Positions 47,101 through 58,241 of a stretch of 64,000 nucleotides of DNA are shown here, one piece after another; within the stretch, counting starts at the first letter, position 1, and the number at the start of each line of letters is the position of its first letter. Location: assembly GCA_022453515.1 (NCBI GenBank), contig JAJNNY010000057.1, positions 171,803-235,802 of the forward strand. Reading direction: 5' to 3'. The position numbers and the translations under genes are program-made. Source of the stretch: Astrocystis sublimbata (taxonomy: Eukaryota > Ascomycota > Sordariomycetes > Xylariales > Xylariaceae). Below the pieces are notes generated by a model. The model was not told where the DNA came from and made no database searches. It saw only the letters and a list, made by a program, of their open reading frames with translations.

Positions 47101-50100
47101 GATGGCTTCTATGGAATCCTAATGCGCAATAATGCAACTTATGCCTTGTTCTCGATATTTTATAAAGACATTAATAAATAAAAGCAAATGCTTAAGATCC
47201 AATGAAATATTATGTTTGTTAAGCAAAGGGATCTGCCCTATAAGATATTACAACATTATATTATAAAAAAACATAAGCTTTATAGTTAAAAGGCTTAGTT
47301 ACAATCCCATTGTGATAAAATAGAATTTACTCTTAATACACAAACTGCATTACAATTTCTATACATATAATAACATTACCAAGCATGGTCATTCCAACGG
47401 CATACTTAAGGGCGGAATTCCGCTATAGCCGATGTTACAATACGGATATAGGGTGCCGAGAAAGCTTTATCTACCACGTTGTAATGTGTTGCTTGTATTT
47501 CAGCCCTGATTTGAATGAGATGTCTCCTAGAGTTCCATATTATAACAACGTTTGGTACAAAGGTTTTCTTCCTCGTAGCCCAACGAATCAAGCTGAGGTC
47601 ACAAATACTACAGTACGCATTGAGTAGATGTTAGTCAGTACTGCACTTTGTATAGGTTGAAGCAGAAAACCAACCTGAAGCCCCTTAGCAAAAGCTTGCG
47701 CGCTGAGATGTCTAGTGCTACTCATAATGCTATCGGGTAGTTTGAATGGTCTTCTAGTAGAATTTGATCTACCTTCTTCCTTATTATGCTTCCAAATAAT
47801 TACACCACGTGAATGTTTCCCCGGTAACAAGATCGTCGCAAGCTTCGATCTCGTTGTTCAGAACTTAGGCTGAATGCTGATCTGTTTTTGAACCGGCTAC
47901 ACGGCACCATTCAAGGAGTATCCTATTAATCTGATCTGCGTAGCTCCCCGCGAGATATGCGAAAGACTGGTAAGGCTGAGTATATGAGGTGGTTTAGCCG
48001 AAAATATCAGCCCATCACCCTGTGATCGGAAATGGAATTCAAGTTGATGTTCATCCTTGGCGCAGATTTGTCTCTTTTTCTTGCTTGCAACGCTGAGGAC
48101 CTTCCTGAATAGGCCCACGCAAACTTATCTAGGCCGCTGATTCCTAGAAAAAAGTCTGCCATGTTAATAGTAGCCCGGAAGCCCGGCTCTCATGCCAACG
48201 AAGCTGTACTGGTGTGCAAAACCCCGTGAATCGGTCCAACGCATGCATGAAGGGCTGATAGGAAGGAAAATAAAGTGAGCAGGGACCCATGCCACTTACC
48301 TTGGTGATGAAAAATTGTTGTCAAGTTCAGGGGTCAAGGGTGCCAATCAGGGTATGCAACGCAGGGGATAAGTGGGCATAGATCCGCGAGATGAATATAT
48401 CTGATGCGAGGTTATCGACAAAATAAGCAAGAGAGGAAAGGCATGTGAAAATAATACTACCCCGGCAAGGACAGTTACTGCACGAAATGGATCCTAACAG
48501 GATAGCCCAAAGTTAGGTAGGACGTGATCAAGGCCCGTAGTTGGTCACAGGTCCCAATCACTTACATGCCAGCAATGACCTACATAAGTAATATTTTCAA
48601 AACAGAACAAGATGAAGACAGCAAGACCACCTGACTAGCTGAATACCACCATGTTACATAAGCACCGATACCCACACTTGATTTCAACTCGCGCACAATT
48701 GCCCCAGGCAGGGTTAATTACAGGAGTTGATACCACTCTTGCCAATGTGTATTTGATACCGGTCGCTCCATCAGGCCCTATTTCAGAGCACAAATGGTAC
48801 CGCATTAACCGTTGAAAGCAAATGAGGATACTTGGCGAAACGAACCACTCGGCAATCGCGCATAAAAGGAATTGGTCGATTGCCAAGATGGATTTCAAAT
48901 CTAAATTGAAAAATTTCCAACTCAAAAGATTGTTGTGGCTGAGCAAACGTGTCGCTCGTTTGCATGTATGTAGTTATCAGCCAAGCAGTTACTGGAACAT
49001 CAGCACCAGCTTAGAGTCGACTAGCGCCTGACATGGTGTTCTTTCTCATAGGATATACGTCTATACGGATCTGAATGATTGGACGAGGCGGCATCGCGCA
49101 TGTGTCACAGCGATAAGATGCTGATGACGACAGATCGCGAACAATAGCCTCTGGTGCATATGCTAGATCTCTTGACCGACATTCTAGCATACGGTAGCTT
49201 ATGTATCATGCAGGCACACACGCCCGTCCACCGGACAAGCTGACTCGATTCCTAGGGCTGCTGCCCACACTGAATGACACGGGCCACCCTCTTCTTCGGC
49301 CGTTGACGAAACGGCGGAAAAAGCCTTTTCCAACGTGTCACTGAGCGCTATGACTTCATGCTATGCTGTCGCTTTCTTGTCTCTCATAGTGCCATGCAGA
49401 ATGACAGACTATGGAATACCACTGATTGCGCTATTGTAAGCGCGGAGCGGATATCTGTGGCACTTCACCTTGAAGGTCGACATGTACTCTAAGCCGATAA
49501 CGATGATTATAGCTTCATGGGAAGTGTCTTGGCCTTCTTGGCCTTCTTGGCATCCGTATGGCGGCGCCAAGAGCAGAGACGCCGCACTAGTACACATGTG
49601 GCGAAATGATTGGCACTCATAGAAACAAACTTCGTCGGAGATTTAAATTTCTGGCGGTTTACTCAATATGGTATATCTGGCTCTCACCCTCGTGCGCGTA
49701 AAGTTGAAGTATTATGCGGATCGACAGCAGATGTTACCGTCCCCTTGCCTTCAACCATCAACCGCCATTCTGTTGAGCAAGGGAGTTTGGCTGTTGGCCG
49801 AGTCAAACAGGTGTCCGTGCAAATCTTAGCCATGCGAAGTTAAGACCTATTGCAGCCGGGAGCAGTCGGTTTAGGAAGTCTTAATTGAGGTCGTCAAGAA
49901 CATGTCTGCTCTATCTGGCTCAGATTTTCAGTCGGTGATCGTCGGTTTGCATTCTTAGCCCCCTAAAAGAACCGACTTGGCGAGAGCCGCGTTCGGGCCG
50001 CGCTAGGGAAGGCTTCGGGATCCTTCGCGGGACCCACCGCACCGGGGCATCTCCCGGCAGTGCCTCAAGGTTCCTGTCAGGCTCGTCAGGGTTCTGTGTG

Positions 50101-51489
50101 GTGTCGTGCTGCAGAACGGTGCCCAAACAGGTGGAGTTACGCCCCCCTTGTAAGTAGCCGCATCCGGGTCAAGGTTGGGTTTTACTTGGCACCCTTGGCA
50201 GGACCCTTGGCACCGGGTCCGTAGATGAGAGGATTCCGCTTGTAATATCTAAGTGCACTCCGAAAGTGCCACGCGTGCTTCCCGAAGGTGCACATTCCGT
50301 ACGTGTATTCCTCTCCTTTCCTCTGCCCTATGCATACGATCTCGATTCCGGTCCGAAGTCGTGCAGCAGCATGTTCTATGTCCGTCTAGGCCAGCCTACT
50401 TGGCCTACGTCCTACGTCCTACACTACCATCTCGGTTTGCGAATAGTTCATCCTTTTGACGCCAAGTTGAAGTGGCATGCGGCAGATGTGCTGGGCATTG
50501 CGGCTCATGTCAAAATAAGATTGACATGCATGTGAAAGTTTATATAGCTGTTTGTATGCTTATGCTGTTACGTAACGAAAGCGGTTAAGCTTTTCGTCAA
50601 GCTTTTCAGCCAGCGAGCAAGGGCTTGTGCAAGGGCTTGACGGTTATCTTAACCTTCTTCATTAGACAGTTGCCAAGAAATAGTAATATGGTATCGATTA
50701 TAGTAATACCCATGGTGATTGCTATGTGGGTGGAGATGTAGATTTAACGGCCCCGCAATTAATGAGGCCAAGCACAACATACCAAGACGCCAAGAGCTCA
50801 TCAATGTCGGTGCGGATAGCATCTCGCGATGGACTCGTTCTTGGCTGGAAAAAGATAGTACCAAAGTGTACGCGTCCCGGGCCCACGCGGCGGCAGCATT
50901 AGGTGAGATCTACGCATTGGCACCCAGGTCAACCCTTCCATGAAACACGGCAATCGGTTAGGCCGCTTGACGAAATTGTTTGTGGAAGCGCTGTCGAACC
51001 GTCAACTGGCCAAGTACCTTGAATCTGACCTTGTCTGCTTGTATGACCCTGGTCGTATAATGAAGAAGAGAGTGGGCTGAGTGGATGCTCCCTAAGCTTT
51101 CTCTTATACTCCCTCCCTAGGGGGGAGATGGAGAGTGCACTCAACTCATAGCTTTGTAATAATGAAATTCCACTTTGCGACAATCGCCTTCAACTTCCTG
51201 GCTTACTATCCAGACATCAGATCCACTGAAACGCAACATCGAAGCTACAACGGTTAAGAGATCGGCGTATTCTATACGGACAGTGCAATGAGTATTTGGG
51301 AACCTGCAGATGACGAGACGAGTCCAGTTCCACCTCGACCGAAGATTGTATCTGGATTGTAGCGCCTGTCGAGGTATAAGAACAATGGCACGTCCGGTAG
51401 TGCCCTCGGGATGGATCGTTGTGATTCCAGAGCAAACAGGCCATTGTACCTTAACTGATATACAACGGTATCAACTCAAATAATTCAAA
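44147..51489. other. 7.3-kb gene-poor, mostly AT-rich stretch
   Basis: No supported gene. All open frames are under about 105 codons and lack domains. Around 45900-46450 the plus strand reads like a broken coiled-coil segment (for example KCYEQLAEKANTRFKEVQLV) with stops, suggesting an old repeat or pseudogene. The stretch 47090-47380 is very AT-rich. At 49950-50240 a GC-rich patch carries a short minus-strand frame (RNLEALPGDAPVRWVPRRIP) that looks protein-like but has no partner. The stretch just before 51490 is the MFS promoter. Confidence 0.5.
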
Positions 51490-53248
51490 ATGGGTAAACC
51501 TACTGAAGTCACCGTGACCGCGGAGAGCGTAACAGTTACTCCAAGGGACTCCTCAGAATACTCCTCCCAATGTCCAACTCCTGAGCAACAGGAAGAGCCA
51601 AAAGCATCCAAAGAACAAGAACGCTACCACATCTTCACCCACAGACAGAAGTGGAATCTTGTCATCATTATCGGGATAGCCGGTCTATTCTCCGGATTGT
51701 CGTCCAACATCTATTTCCCAGCGGAAAAGCAAATATCTCGGGTAAGTTCATCAATCATGAAGCGAAGCGGACGGTGCTAACAGTAGTTCAGGATCTCGGC
51801 GTGAGCCTGAGTTTGGTTTCCTTAACAATCACATCCTACCTCATCATACAGGGCATTTCCCCAGTATTCTGGGGTGCTCTTGCGGACTCCATCGGACGAC
51901 GACCCATCTACATTGCCTCCTTCGCGGTCTACATCGTATCGAACATCTTTCTCAGTTACTCGCCCAACTATGCAGTCTTGTTGGTGTTCAGAGGCCTGCA
52001 ATCAGCGGGCAGCGCTTCCACAGTCAGCATTGGCAATGGCGTAATTCAAGACATCACCCCTCTTGCAGAGAGAGCTGGTTTCATCAGCTTCTACCAAGCC
52101 AGTAAGTCGTCATACCATACTCAGCGTTTTTGTTTTCTGGTCATCTTAACTAACATGAATTGAACAGTACGCAACTTCAGCATTGCTGTAGGACCTGTTT
52201 TGGGCGGTGCTCTATCGAACGATCTCGGCTTCCGATCAATCTTCATTTTCCTCTTCGCGATCTCGGTCGTCGTTTTGGTACTCATTGTTGTGATCTTACC
52301 CGAAACTCTACGATCGATCGCGGGGAATGGTAGCTATCGCTTGAGCGGTGTCTACCAGCCGCTTATCCGATACTGCACCAAGGAACCAGAATACATGGAG
52401 AACCACCCCGGCTGGGATCGCCCGAAGATCAGCATTCACACTTTCATCGAGCCTCTCAAGTTGCTTATCGAGAAGGATATCATCCTGCAACTTGTTTTTG
52501 GCGGCGTCATCTACACCATCTGGAGCATGGTGACAGCTACCACTACTGGACTGCTGCAGGAATCCTTCAAACTTAACGAGCTTTTCATCGGTCTCTGCTT
52601 CTTATCCAATGGTATGTGATATTCACCTCTAGCGTGGCCCGCGCTTGAATCCAATTCTAACTATCGATTGTAGGCGCTGGAACCATCATTGGCTCAGCCA
52701 TCATCGGAAAGTTGATGACGATAGACTTTAAGAGCGCTGAGCAGCAGTACAAGGAGAAGAACCAACTTCCCAACGACTACGTTATCCCCGCAAAGAACCT
52801 GCCCATGGACTTCAGCATCGAGCGCGCACGTCTCCGCCATCTTCCCTGGATCACAGTCCTCTTCATTGTGTCTGTTGGTCTGTACGGATTCACCGTGGAG
52901 CCCAGCACTGATCTGATAATGAAGGAGGGTTGGTTGGCCGTGCCGCTCCTACTGCAATTCTTAATCGCTGCTACGAGCAATGCTGTTTTTGCTATGAACC
53001 AGACCATGGTCTCTGACCTGTGCCCTGGAAAGGGGGCGAGTGCGACTGCCATCAACAACCTAGTTCGATGCGAGCTGGGTGCACTTGGTGTTGGTGTGGT
53101 GCAAACCATCATCGATCAATTTGGCCCATCCTGGACCTTCCTCGCCCTTGGCGTGTTCACCTTGTTGTGCACGCCGATCGCAGTAGTCAGCTGGATCCAT
53201 GGTGCGAGATGGCGAGTGGCAAGAATGGAGAGGCAGGCCTCATCATGA
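51490..53248 (+). CDS. MFS transporter, DHA1-type (drug:H+ antiporter-like)
   Basis: Exons 51490-51741, 51792-52101, 52168-52611 and 52674-53248 join in phase to give 526 residues. A hydrophilic N-terminus of about 55 residues precedes the first helix (NLVIIIGIAGLFSGLSS). The loop after helix 2, FWGALADSIGRRPIYIASF, is the MFS motif A. GPVLGGALSNDLGFRSIFIF matches the antiporter signature region of helix 5. A central cytosolic loop (KEPEYMENHPGWDRPK) is followed by the second six helices. The family exports drugs, polyamines or small metabolites at the plasma membrane; the substrate is not inferable. No linked biosynthetic gene is nearby. It looks intact. Confidence 0.92.
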
Positions 53249-56131
53249 GGGGCTTCCAAATCACAAAAATATGGAATGGGAAAAAGTATTGATCTTAGCG
53301 TGGCGTATCAGGGATTCAGGGCGGCACTAGAGTCTTCGGTTTGACTCACTGTTGATTGCACTTTATGGTAGATTGGCTCGATTGGTATAGAACTAGAGAT
53401 TAGTGCGGAGCGCAAATCAGCAGCCATGGAATAGAAGTTCACAAGCTCATTCAAGAGCCTCAATCTGGTTATCCTAATTCGGTGATCTGCCCCTTGATCG
53501 TATGATAGCCAAGTCATGTAGCGTCGAAGCAAAAGGCGCCAAGCGCCTGTGGTCGAGATATGCTACTTATATGGCAGCTTAGTGGCCCAATCTTTGGAAT
53601 TTGGCACAATCGCTGATAAGATTACGCGGGATTTGTCGGGTAAGAAGTAGCTGATAACATCACCACTCCCCACTCCCACTCCTCCGCTTCCGACCGGAGA
53701 GAGGCGCAGTATCGCAGCCAAGATCGCTAGCTACATAGGACCTAGTGTTCAATCAATCTATACCACGCAGCACACGCGTTTAGTAATACCGATATAGTTT
53801 AGACGACGCCCACATCGCAAGCTCTAGAGCTAGTTGCCGTGAACCTCCCCGCTACCAGCAACTAGATGTCTAGTCCCCCGAGCCGTTACTCCTGCGGCTC
53901 ATCGGATCAAAGGCTCCACTCACCTCCGTGGCCCGGCCGTTATGTGGAGCCGTTCAAGAGTGGAAAACAAGTCATGCAGCTACGACGTGCAGAAGTTGTG
54001 GACGTCACTGAGGATCTTTCGACTTTTGAGTCTGGGGTGAGTGGGGGAACCATCAGTTGCTCCAACTTCGGCCCCATTCACACATCACCCACCGTTCGCT
54101 CATTCACCGTTGTGAATGCATTGCAACCAAGCCCACGTCGTTGGCATTTTCCGGGGGCTACGGCGGGATCTCGGACCCCACGTTCGATCTGCCCCTGAAT
54201 CCCCATCGTCATCGTCGATGTTGCTCTTTCCCTAGCTTTCATTTTTCGCCCTTCTTATTGTCGTGCATTGGACTGCTGTGGAAGGGCACCTGCACGTAAC
54301 CCCCACTCAGTTGTCTTCTTGAATTGATGGACTGCTTCTGCACGCCAGCGCGCTCTCCATCCCTGTCACTGAAAACGTCTCACGATTTAACGTCACATTC
54401 GTTCTCGCGGGCACCCACGTGGAGATCTTCTTGCCCCAGACGCCGCTGAGCTTGCAGCCGCATGGTCCTCAGCAACAGAGCCCTATGCAGGTGACGAACT
54501 CGTTCATATGCTTGGTCGCTCCACCACGCGAGCGGGCCTATGCCACCGTCCCATCCCGTGCCCTCAGTTGCACCGATTGAGGGGGTGCCGAGACTTTCGA
54601 CTCCAAAGATTCCCAAAGAGCAATATAAGTCTTTTCAAACATGACGTGTTAAACAGCAGATCCTCAGTCCATTCGTGGCTGCTGCAAATGTAGCTTCGTT
54701 ACCATCGCTGTGCTTTGCCGTCTCCACGATTGCCGTGGTTCCGATGCTTGGCGAAATATTTGTCTTCTGGAGTTCCTACTGTTTCAACCTCCTGAATTGT
54801 TCAACATACTATACTGCCAAGCTCGTTGGGCATTCGCTTGCCTCATGAGGCCGAAGTTGCCGCCAGTGAGGTTTGTGACAATTTTTGTTATTACGTCAAG
54901 ACACAGTACCAAGAAACGAGTCGCCGAGTAGTACCGTCCGATGATTGTTTATCCGGCAAGCGGCATCGTAGAGGATGACCCGATCATCAATACCAAAAGC
55001 CCGTGTTTTCCCGACAAGGCACTCCAACTACAAATAGCTCCAGATCGTCACAGCATAGTTCCCCAAGCAAATATTAGCCGACGCAACGATCATCGTAGTT
55101 GTATATCCATTGCCGAAGTTCCGTTTGGCAAACTAATGTCCAGGCCCGACACTATCGGCGAGGGGTGCGACGATGTCAGGTTTGCTTCACAAGCATGTTA
55201 CACCTAGCGCGACGGACCGAGTTGAGGCTGTCCGAGACTTGAGTAGATTTTCGTTGACTTCATCCGTTGCGCTCGATGTGCAAGATGGAGGATTCTAATA
55301 CGAGAGGGCAAGCTCTACGATGGTGCGCTGTACATCTTGATAAAATCCCCAACCCGCCTTTCCTTAACAACGCTGGTTAGGGAAGCCCAATGAAAGAGAC
55401 TTGTTATGGCTAGAGATAAATCTCGATTGCTGCTGATACCCTTTGCTTGATCTAACAGCCATTGCTTGTTGGGATATTTCATGCAACCTGCTCTTGCTCC
55501 CTTTGCCGCCTGAGGGTTCAGTTGGAAGTGCTCTTGATTGGAAGTTCCCCATCATGTACTTGTATGTTATTCTTCTCATTCATTTCTTCTTCTACCTTTA
55601 GCCGCTTTGGTCACCTTCGTTGCATTTATTGACTATGGCTTACGAGGCAAGGAACATTCCTTATGACAAGGAGACATTGAGGAATAGACAATAAGGGGGC
55701 CATGCCTTACAAAGAAGACGACCATAGTATCATTAATATCTACTAGCGATAATGAGACTCTACTACCCTTATATCTTGAGCATCGACCTTTTCATGAATC
55801 TGTGTAATATCTACCTAGTTACTGAGTCTTCGCTCCCGGCTCTTAAAGGTGGCGAAGTGTAAGTTCCATGCGACATCAAATGGAACTAGCACCTAGTATT
55901 AGTTCACTAACTTCCTACCCCTACCCTTGTGATGTAGCGAATCGGACTCAGCGACCGCGAAGCCCTTCATAGATAAGTCATTTCTCAGTTACTTGACCTT
56001 GATAGATCATACTGTTACTTGTTGACTTGACTGTGCTGATGTCCACCGCCCACCACCCACCTTATATTCTCCTTTTTCTTCTCATCATAGCATTGTGTCC
56101 GTTACTTTCTCCCTCCGCCTCTTTTCCCTCG
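53249..56131. other. Intergenic region with a possible small unresolved gene
   Basis: A frame from ATG 53866 (MSSPPSRYSCGSSDQRLH) reaches a GTGAGT donor near 54038 and could be a first exon. Around 54655-54840 the plus strand encodes a hydrophobic run (VASLPSLCFAVSTIAVVPML) but with stops nearby. I could not link them into one model. The rest, including 55200-56100, shows nothing coding. Confidence 0.35.
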
Positions 56132-57706
56132 CTATTTCCAGCTTCCTTGTCGAATTGCTTGCTCTGCTGAAACCTGTGCTTTGTACTTGGCCCTGACCAC
56201 CATCAATTGCTCGCCTAACAAGTTCAGCCCCCATGAGGAATTCATAGAGATTGCCTCCTTTGCATCCGTTTTGTTGAGCCCAACAGCCCAAATGTTATCA
56301 AACGGTGCAGTGTTTACAAGTACCTTGTCTCCAGTGGCAAGCAGTCTGGTTATGAGACTAGGGTCTGCTCTGAAGTTGAGACAGTTTGCTCGTAGTACAA
56401 TGTTCTTCTTTGCCTCGTCCCAAGCCTCTTGCCTGAAATTCTTGATTTTGCGTCCCAACTCTTGCACTTTCTTGGGGCAACTCTCCTTGAGTATCATTCT
56501 CGAAGTGTTTGGATCGAACATCAGGGCCTTGCGACACATCACATAGCTGACTGCGCTTCTGTAGGTATTGCCATGGCTAGTGAACGAGGTTTCATTCCAC
56601 CACTGACTAAGCCAGCCATACTCAGCTTGAGGCGAGTCGAAGAAGATGAAATCATCCAGGTCTCTTGTTTTACACATCTTAGTCATATTCTTACGTTGTC
56701 GAGCTTTATACTTCGGATCCGAGAGCTGTTTCCTGGTAGGTTCTTGTCTCCCCCTTCCCGGGATCGTCATCTCTTCTATCTCACTCAAGGAAGCCTTGTA
56801 CCCTTTCTCCACCAACGGCTGAGTGACATCCTCGATTGCAGTTCGAACTCGCTTGGCTCCCTTGGCGTGTTCCCCATGATCTTCTACAGGAAGGCTTCGT
56901 TTGGCGGGGGCTGGCGTAAATGCACTGTGGGATATAGCTGGGGATGAACGAGGAGCGTTGGACGGTCTCTTGAGTTCATCGAGGTTCTTTTGCTTCACTA
57001 GAGTATCCATGGAATGAGGTCTTTCCGGGATCTTGTCGATTGAAGTCTTGTCGGTATGCTCCGGTGAGTCAACTTCCGTGCGTGATGACGAATCAGGAAA
57101 CATCACAGGCTGTGAAGTGCCAGGAGAGTGGTGAGGTAGCGTAGGCTGAGTTGAGTGGGTTGCCTGAGAAGATTGAACTGGTTCAGCAGTTTCGCATTGG
57201 CTTTCTGTCGCAGTCACGGCTTCGATTCCGGTGTTGCCCGACGTATCGAAAGGGACATCTGACTGAGTGCCAGTCGATCGAGTGGTAAGCGTCTTGCTCT
57301 GCATGTTCCCTTGCTGTTCTGTATGGGAGACCTGAGTTCCGGGGTTTTGTAAGAATGACATTTGAAGCTGAAATCCGGACGGCACGATATTGATTTGCAT
57401 GCCTTCCTTGTCAAATTGGACTTTGATGTTGCAGCTGATGTCGATACCTCCGTCGGTTGTGGCGGAACTGAGAAAGCCACTTTTCGAGGCTGCAGCCCCG
57501 ACAGTCGAGGTCGGCGCTGGTAACATAGAATGATCTCCTTCCATGACTGTCTCGAGGTTGGCAGCAGCAGCCGGGTTGATAGTTGTCACCGCGGCACTGT
57601 TCGGAGCCGCAGCTTCAAGAAGGCCCTCTGTTGAATGCGTTGTCGTTGAACTTGGATGGTCATGGCGTGCATGACCCTCCTGCTCATGCTTCTTCGGCGA
57701 GGCCAT
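56132..57706 (-). CDS. NADAR-domain protein with long disordered N-terminus
   Basis: Single-exon gene of 524 residues starting MASPKKHEQEGHARHD. Residues 1 to about 335 are low-complexity (Ser/Thr/Pro/Gln-rich) with a short hydrophobic/charged patch (ISCNIKVQFDKEGMQINIVP) and a basic cluster (KGAKRVRTAIED) that could be a nuclear signal. The C-terminal ~165 residues match the NADAR (YbiA/RibX) fold: FIFFDSPQAEYGWLSQWWN, TYRSAVSYVMCRKALMF, PKKVQELGRKIKNF, LLATGDKVLVNTAP, NIWAVGLNK and WGLNLLGEQLMVVRAKY. NADAR enzymes are N-glycosidases acting on riboflavin intermediates or on ADP-ribosylated substrates, including ADP-ribosylated DNA bases in bacterial DarT systems. Which activity applies here is unknown. 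No riboflavin or ADP-ribosyltransferase gene is in the window. Confidence 0.85.
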   Translation of the reverse strand: MASPKKHEQEGHARHDHPSSTTTHSTEGLLEAAAPNSAAVTTINPAAAANLETVMEGDHSMLPAPTSTVGAAASKSGFLSSATTDGGIDISCNIKVQFDKEGMQINIVPSGFQLQMSFLQNPGTQVSHTEQQGNMQSKTLTTRSTGTQSDVPFDTSGNTGIEAVTATESQCETAEPVQSSQATHSTQPTLPHHSPGTSQPVMFPDSSSRTEVDSPEHTDKTSIDKIPERPHSMDTLVKQKNLDELKRPSNAPRSSPAISHSAFTPAPAKRSLPVEDHGEHAKGAKRVRTAIEDVTQPLVEKGYKASLSEIEEMTIPGRGRQEPTRKQLSDPKYKARQRKNMTKMCKTRDLDDFIFFDSPQAEYGWLSQWWNETSFTSHGNTYRSAVSYVMCRKALMFDPNTSRMILKESCPKKVQELGRKIKNFRQEAWDEAKKNIVLRANCLNFRADPSLITRLLATGDKVLVNTAPFDNIWAVGLNKTDAKEAISMNSSWGLNLLGEQLMVVRAKYKAQVSAEQAIRQGSWK

Positions 57707-58241
57707 GACTCAGTATGATGTGTCAAGTGGTTCGTCCGGGAAGTTCAAGTTCAGAAATGAAGTGACAGAAGTGTTTCACCTAAGAATGAAGGAGAGGCTT
57801 TTCGGAGCCGCGGCCTCAACTGTTGTTTTCGAGGCTGGCTTGCAGATCAGAAGATGAGATGTAAAGAGGAAGTTCAGACGAAAAGGTAGCTGCTAATTCG
57901 AGTGTTGATATAGATTAGTCGTTTTAAATCTGTAGATTTAAAGAACGTGTCAACCTTATTTAGAGTATAGATGAAAGTGATACGGAAGCGTTACTGCAGT
58001 CTACGGTCTGCAGGACTAGTCCTATTCGGTAATTAGTCATCCCGAGACTGTGAGCACTTGAATCACTTGCACTGAACTTTTCTGAAATCAGATAGCGTCC
58101 TACAATTACCGTGTTAAAAGGAGCTGCCTACCTAGGTATCATATGACTGCACAGACGCATCAAACCATGATGTGAAACCTAACCTCTTATTGAAGCACAA
58201 CACAGTAAAACACATGAAGTGCCTTCGGTCTCCTCGTAGTC
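57707..58241. other. Intergenic
   Basis: Upstream region of the NADAR gene and 3' flank of the sugar transporter. AT-rich from about 57900; no gene was seen. Confidence 0.5.

Noticed and set aside
53866..54198. Possible small gene, 110 codons
   Set aside because: Likely-looking first exon and donor, but no second exon could be placed in frame.
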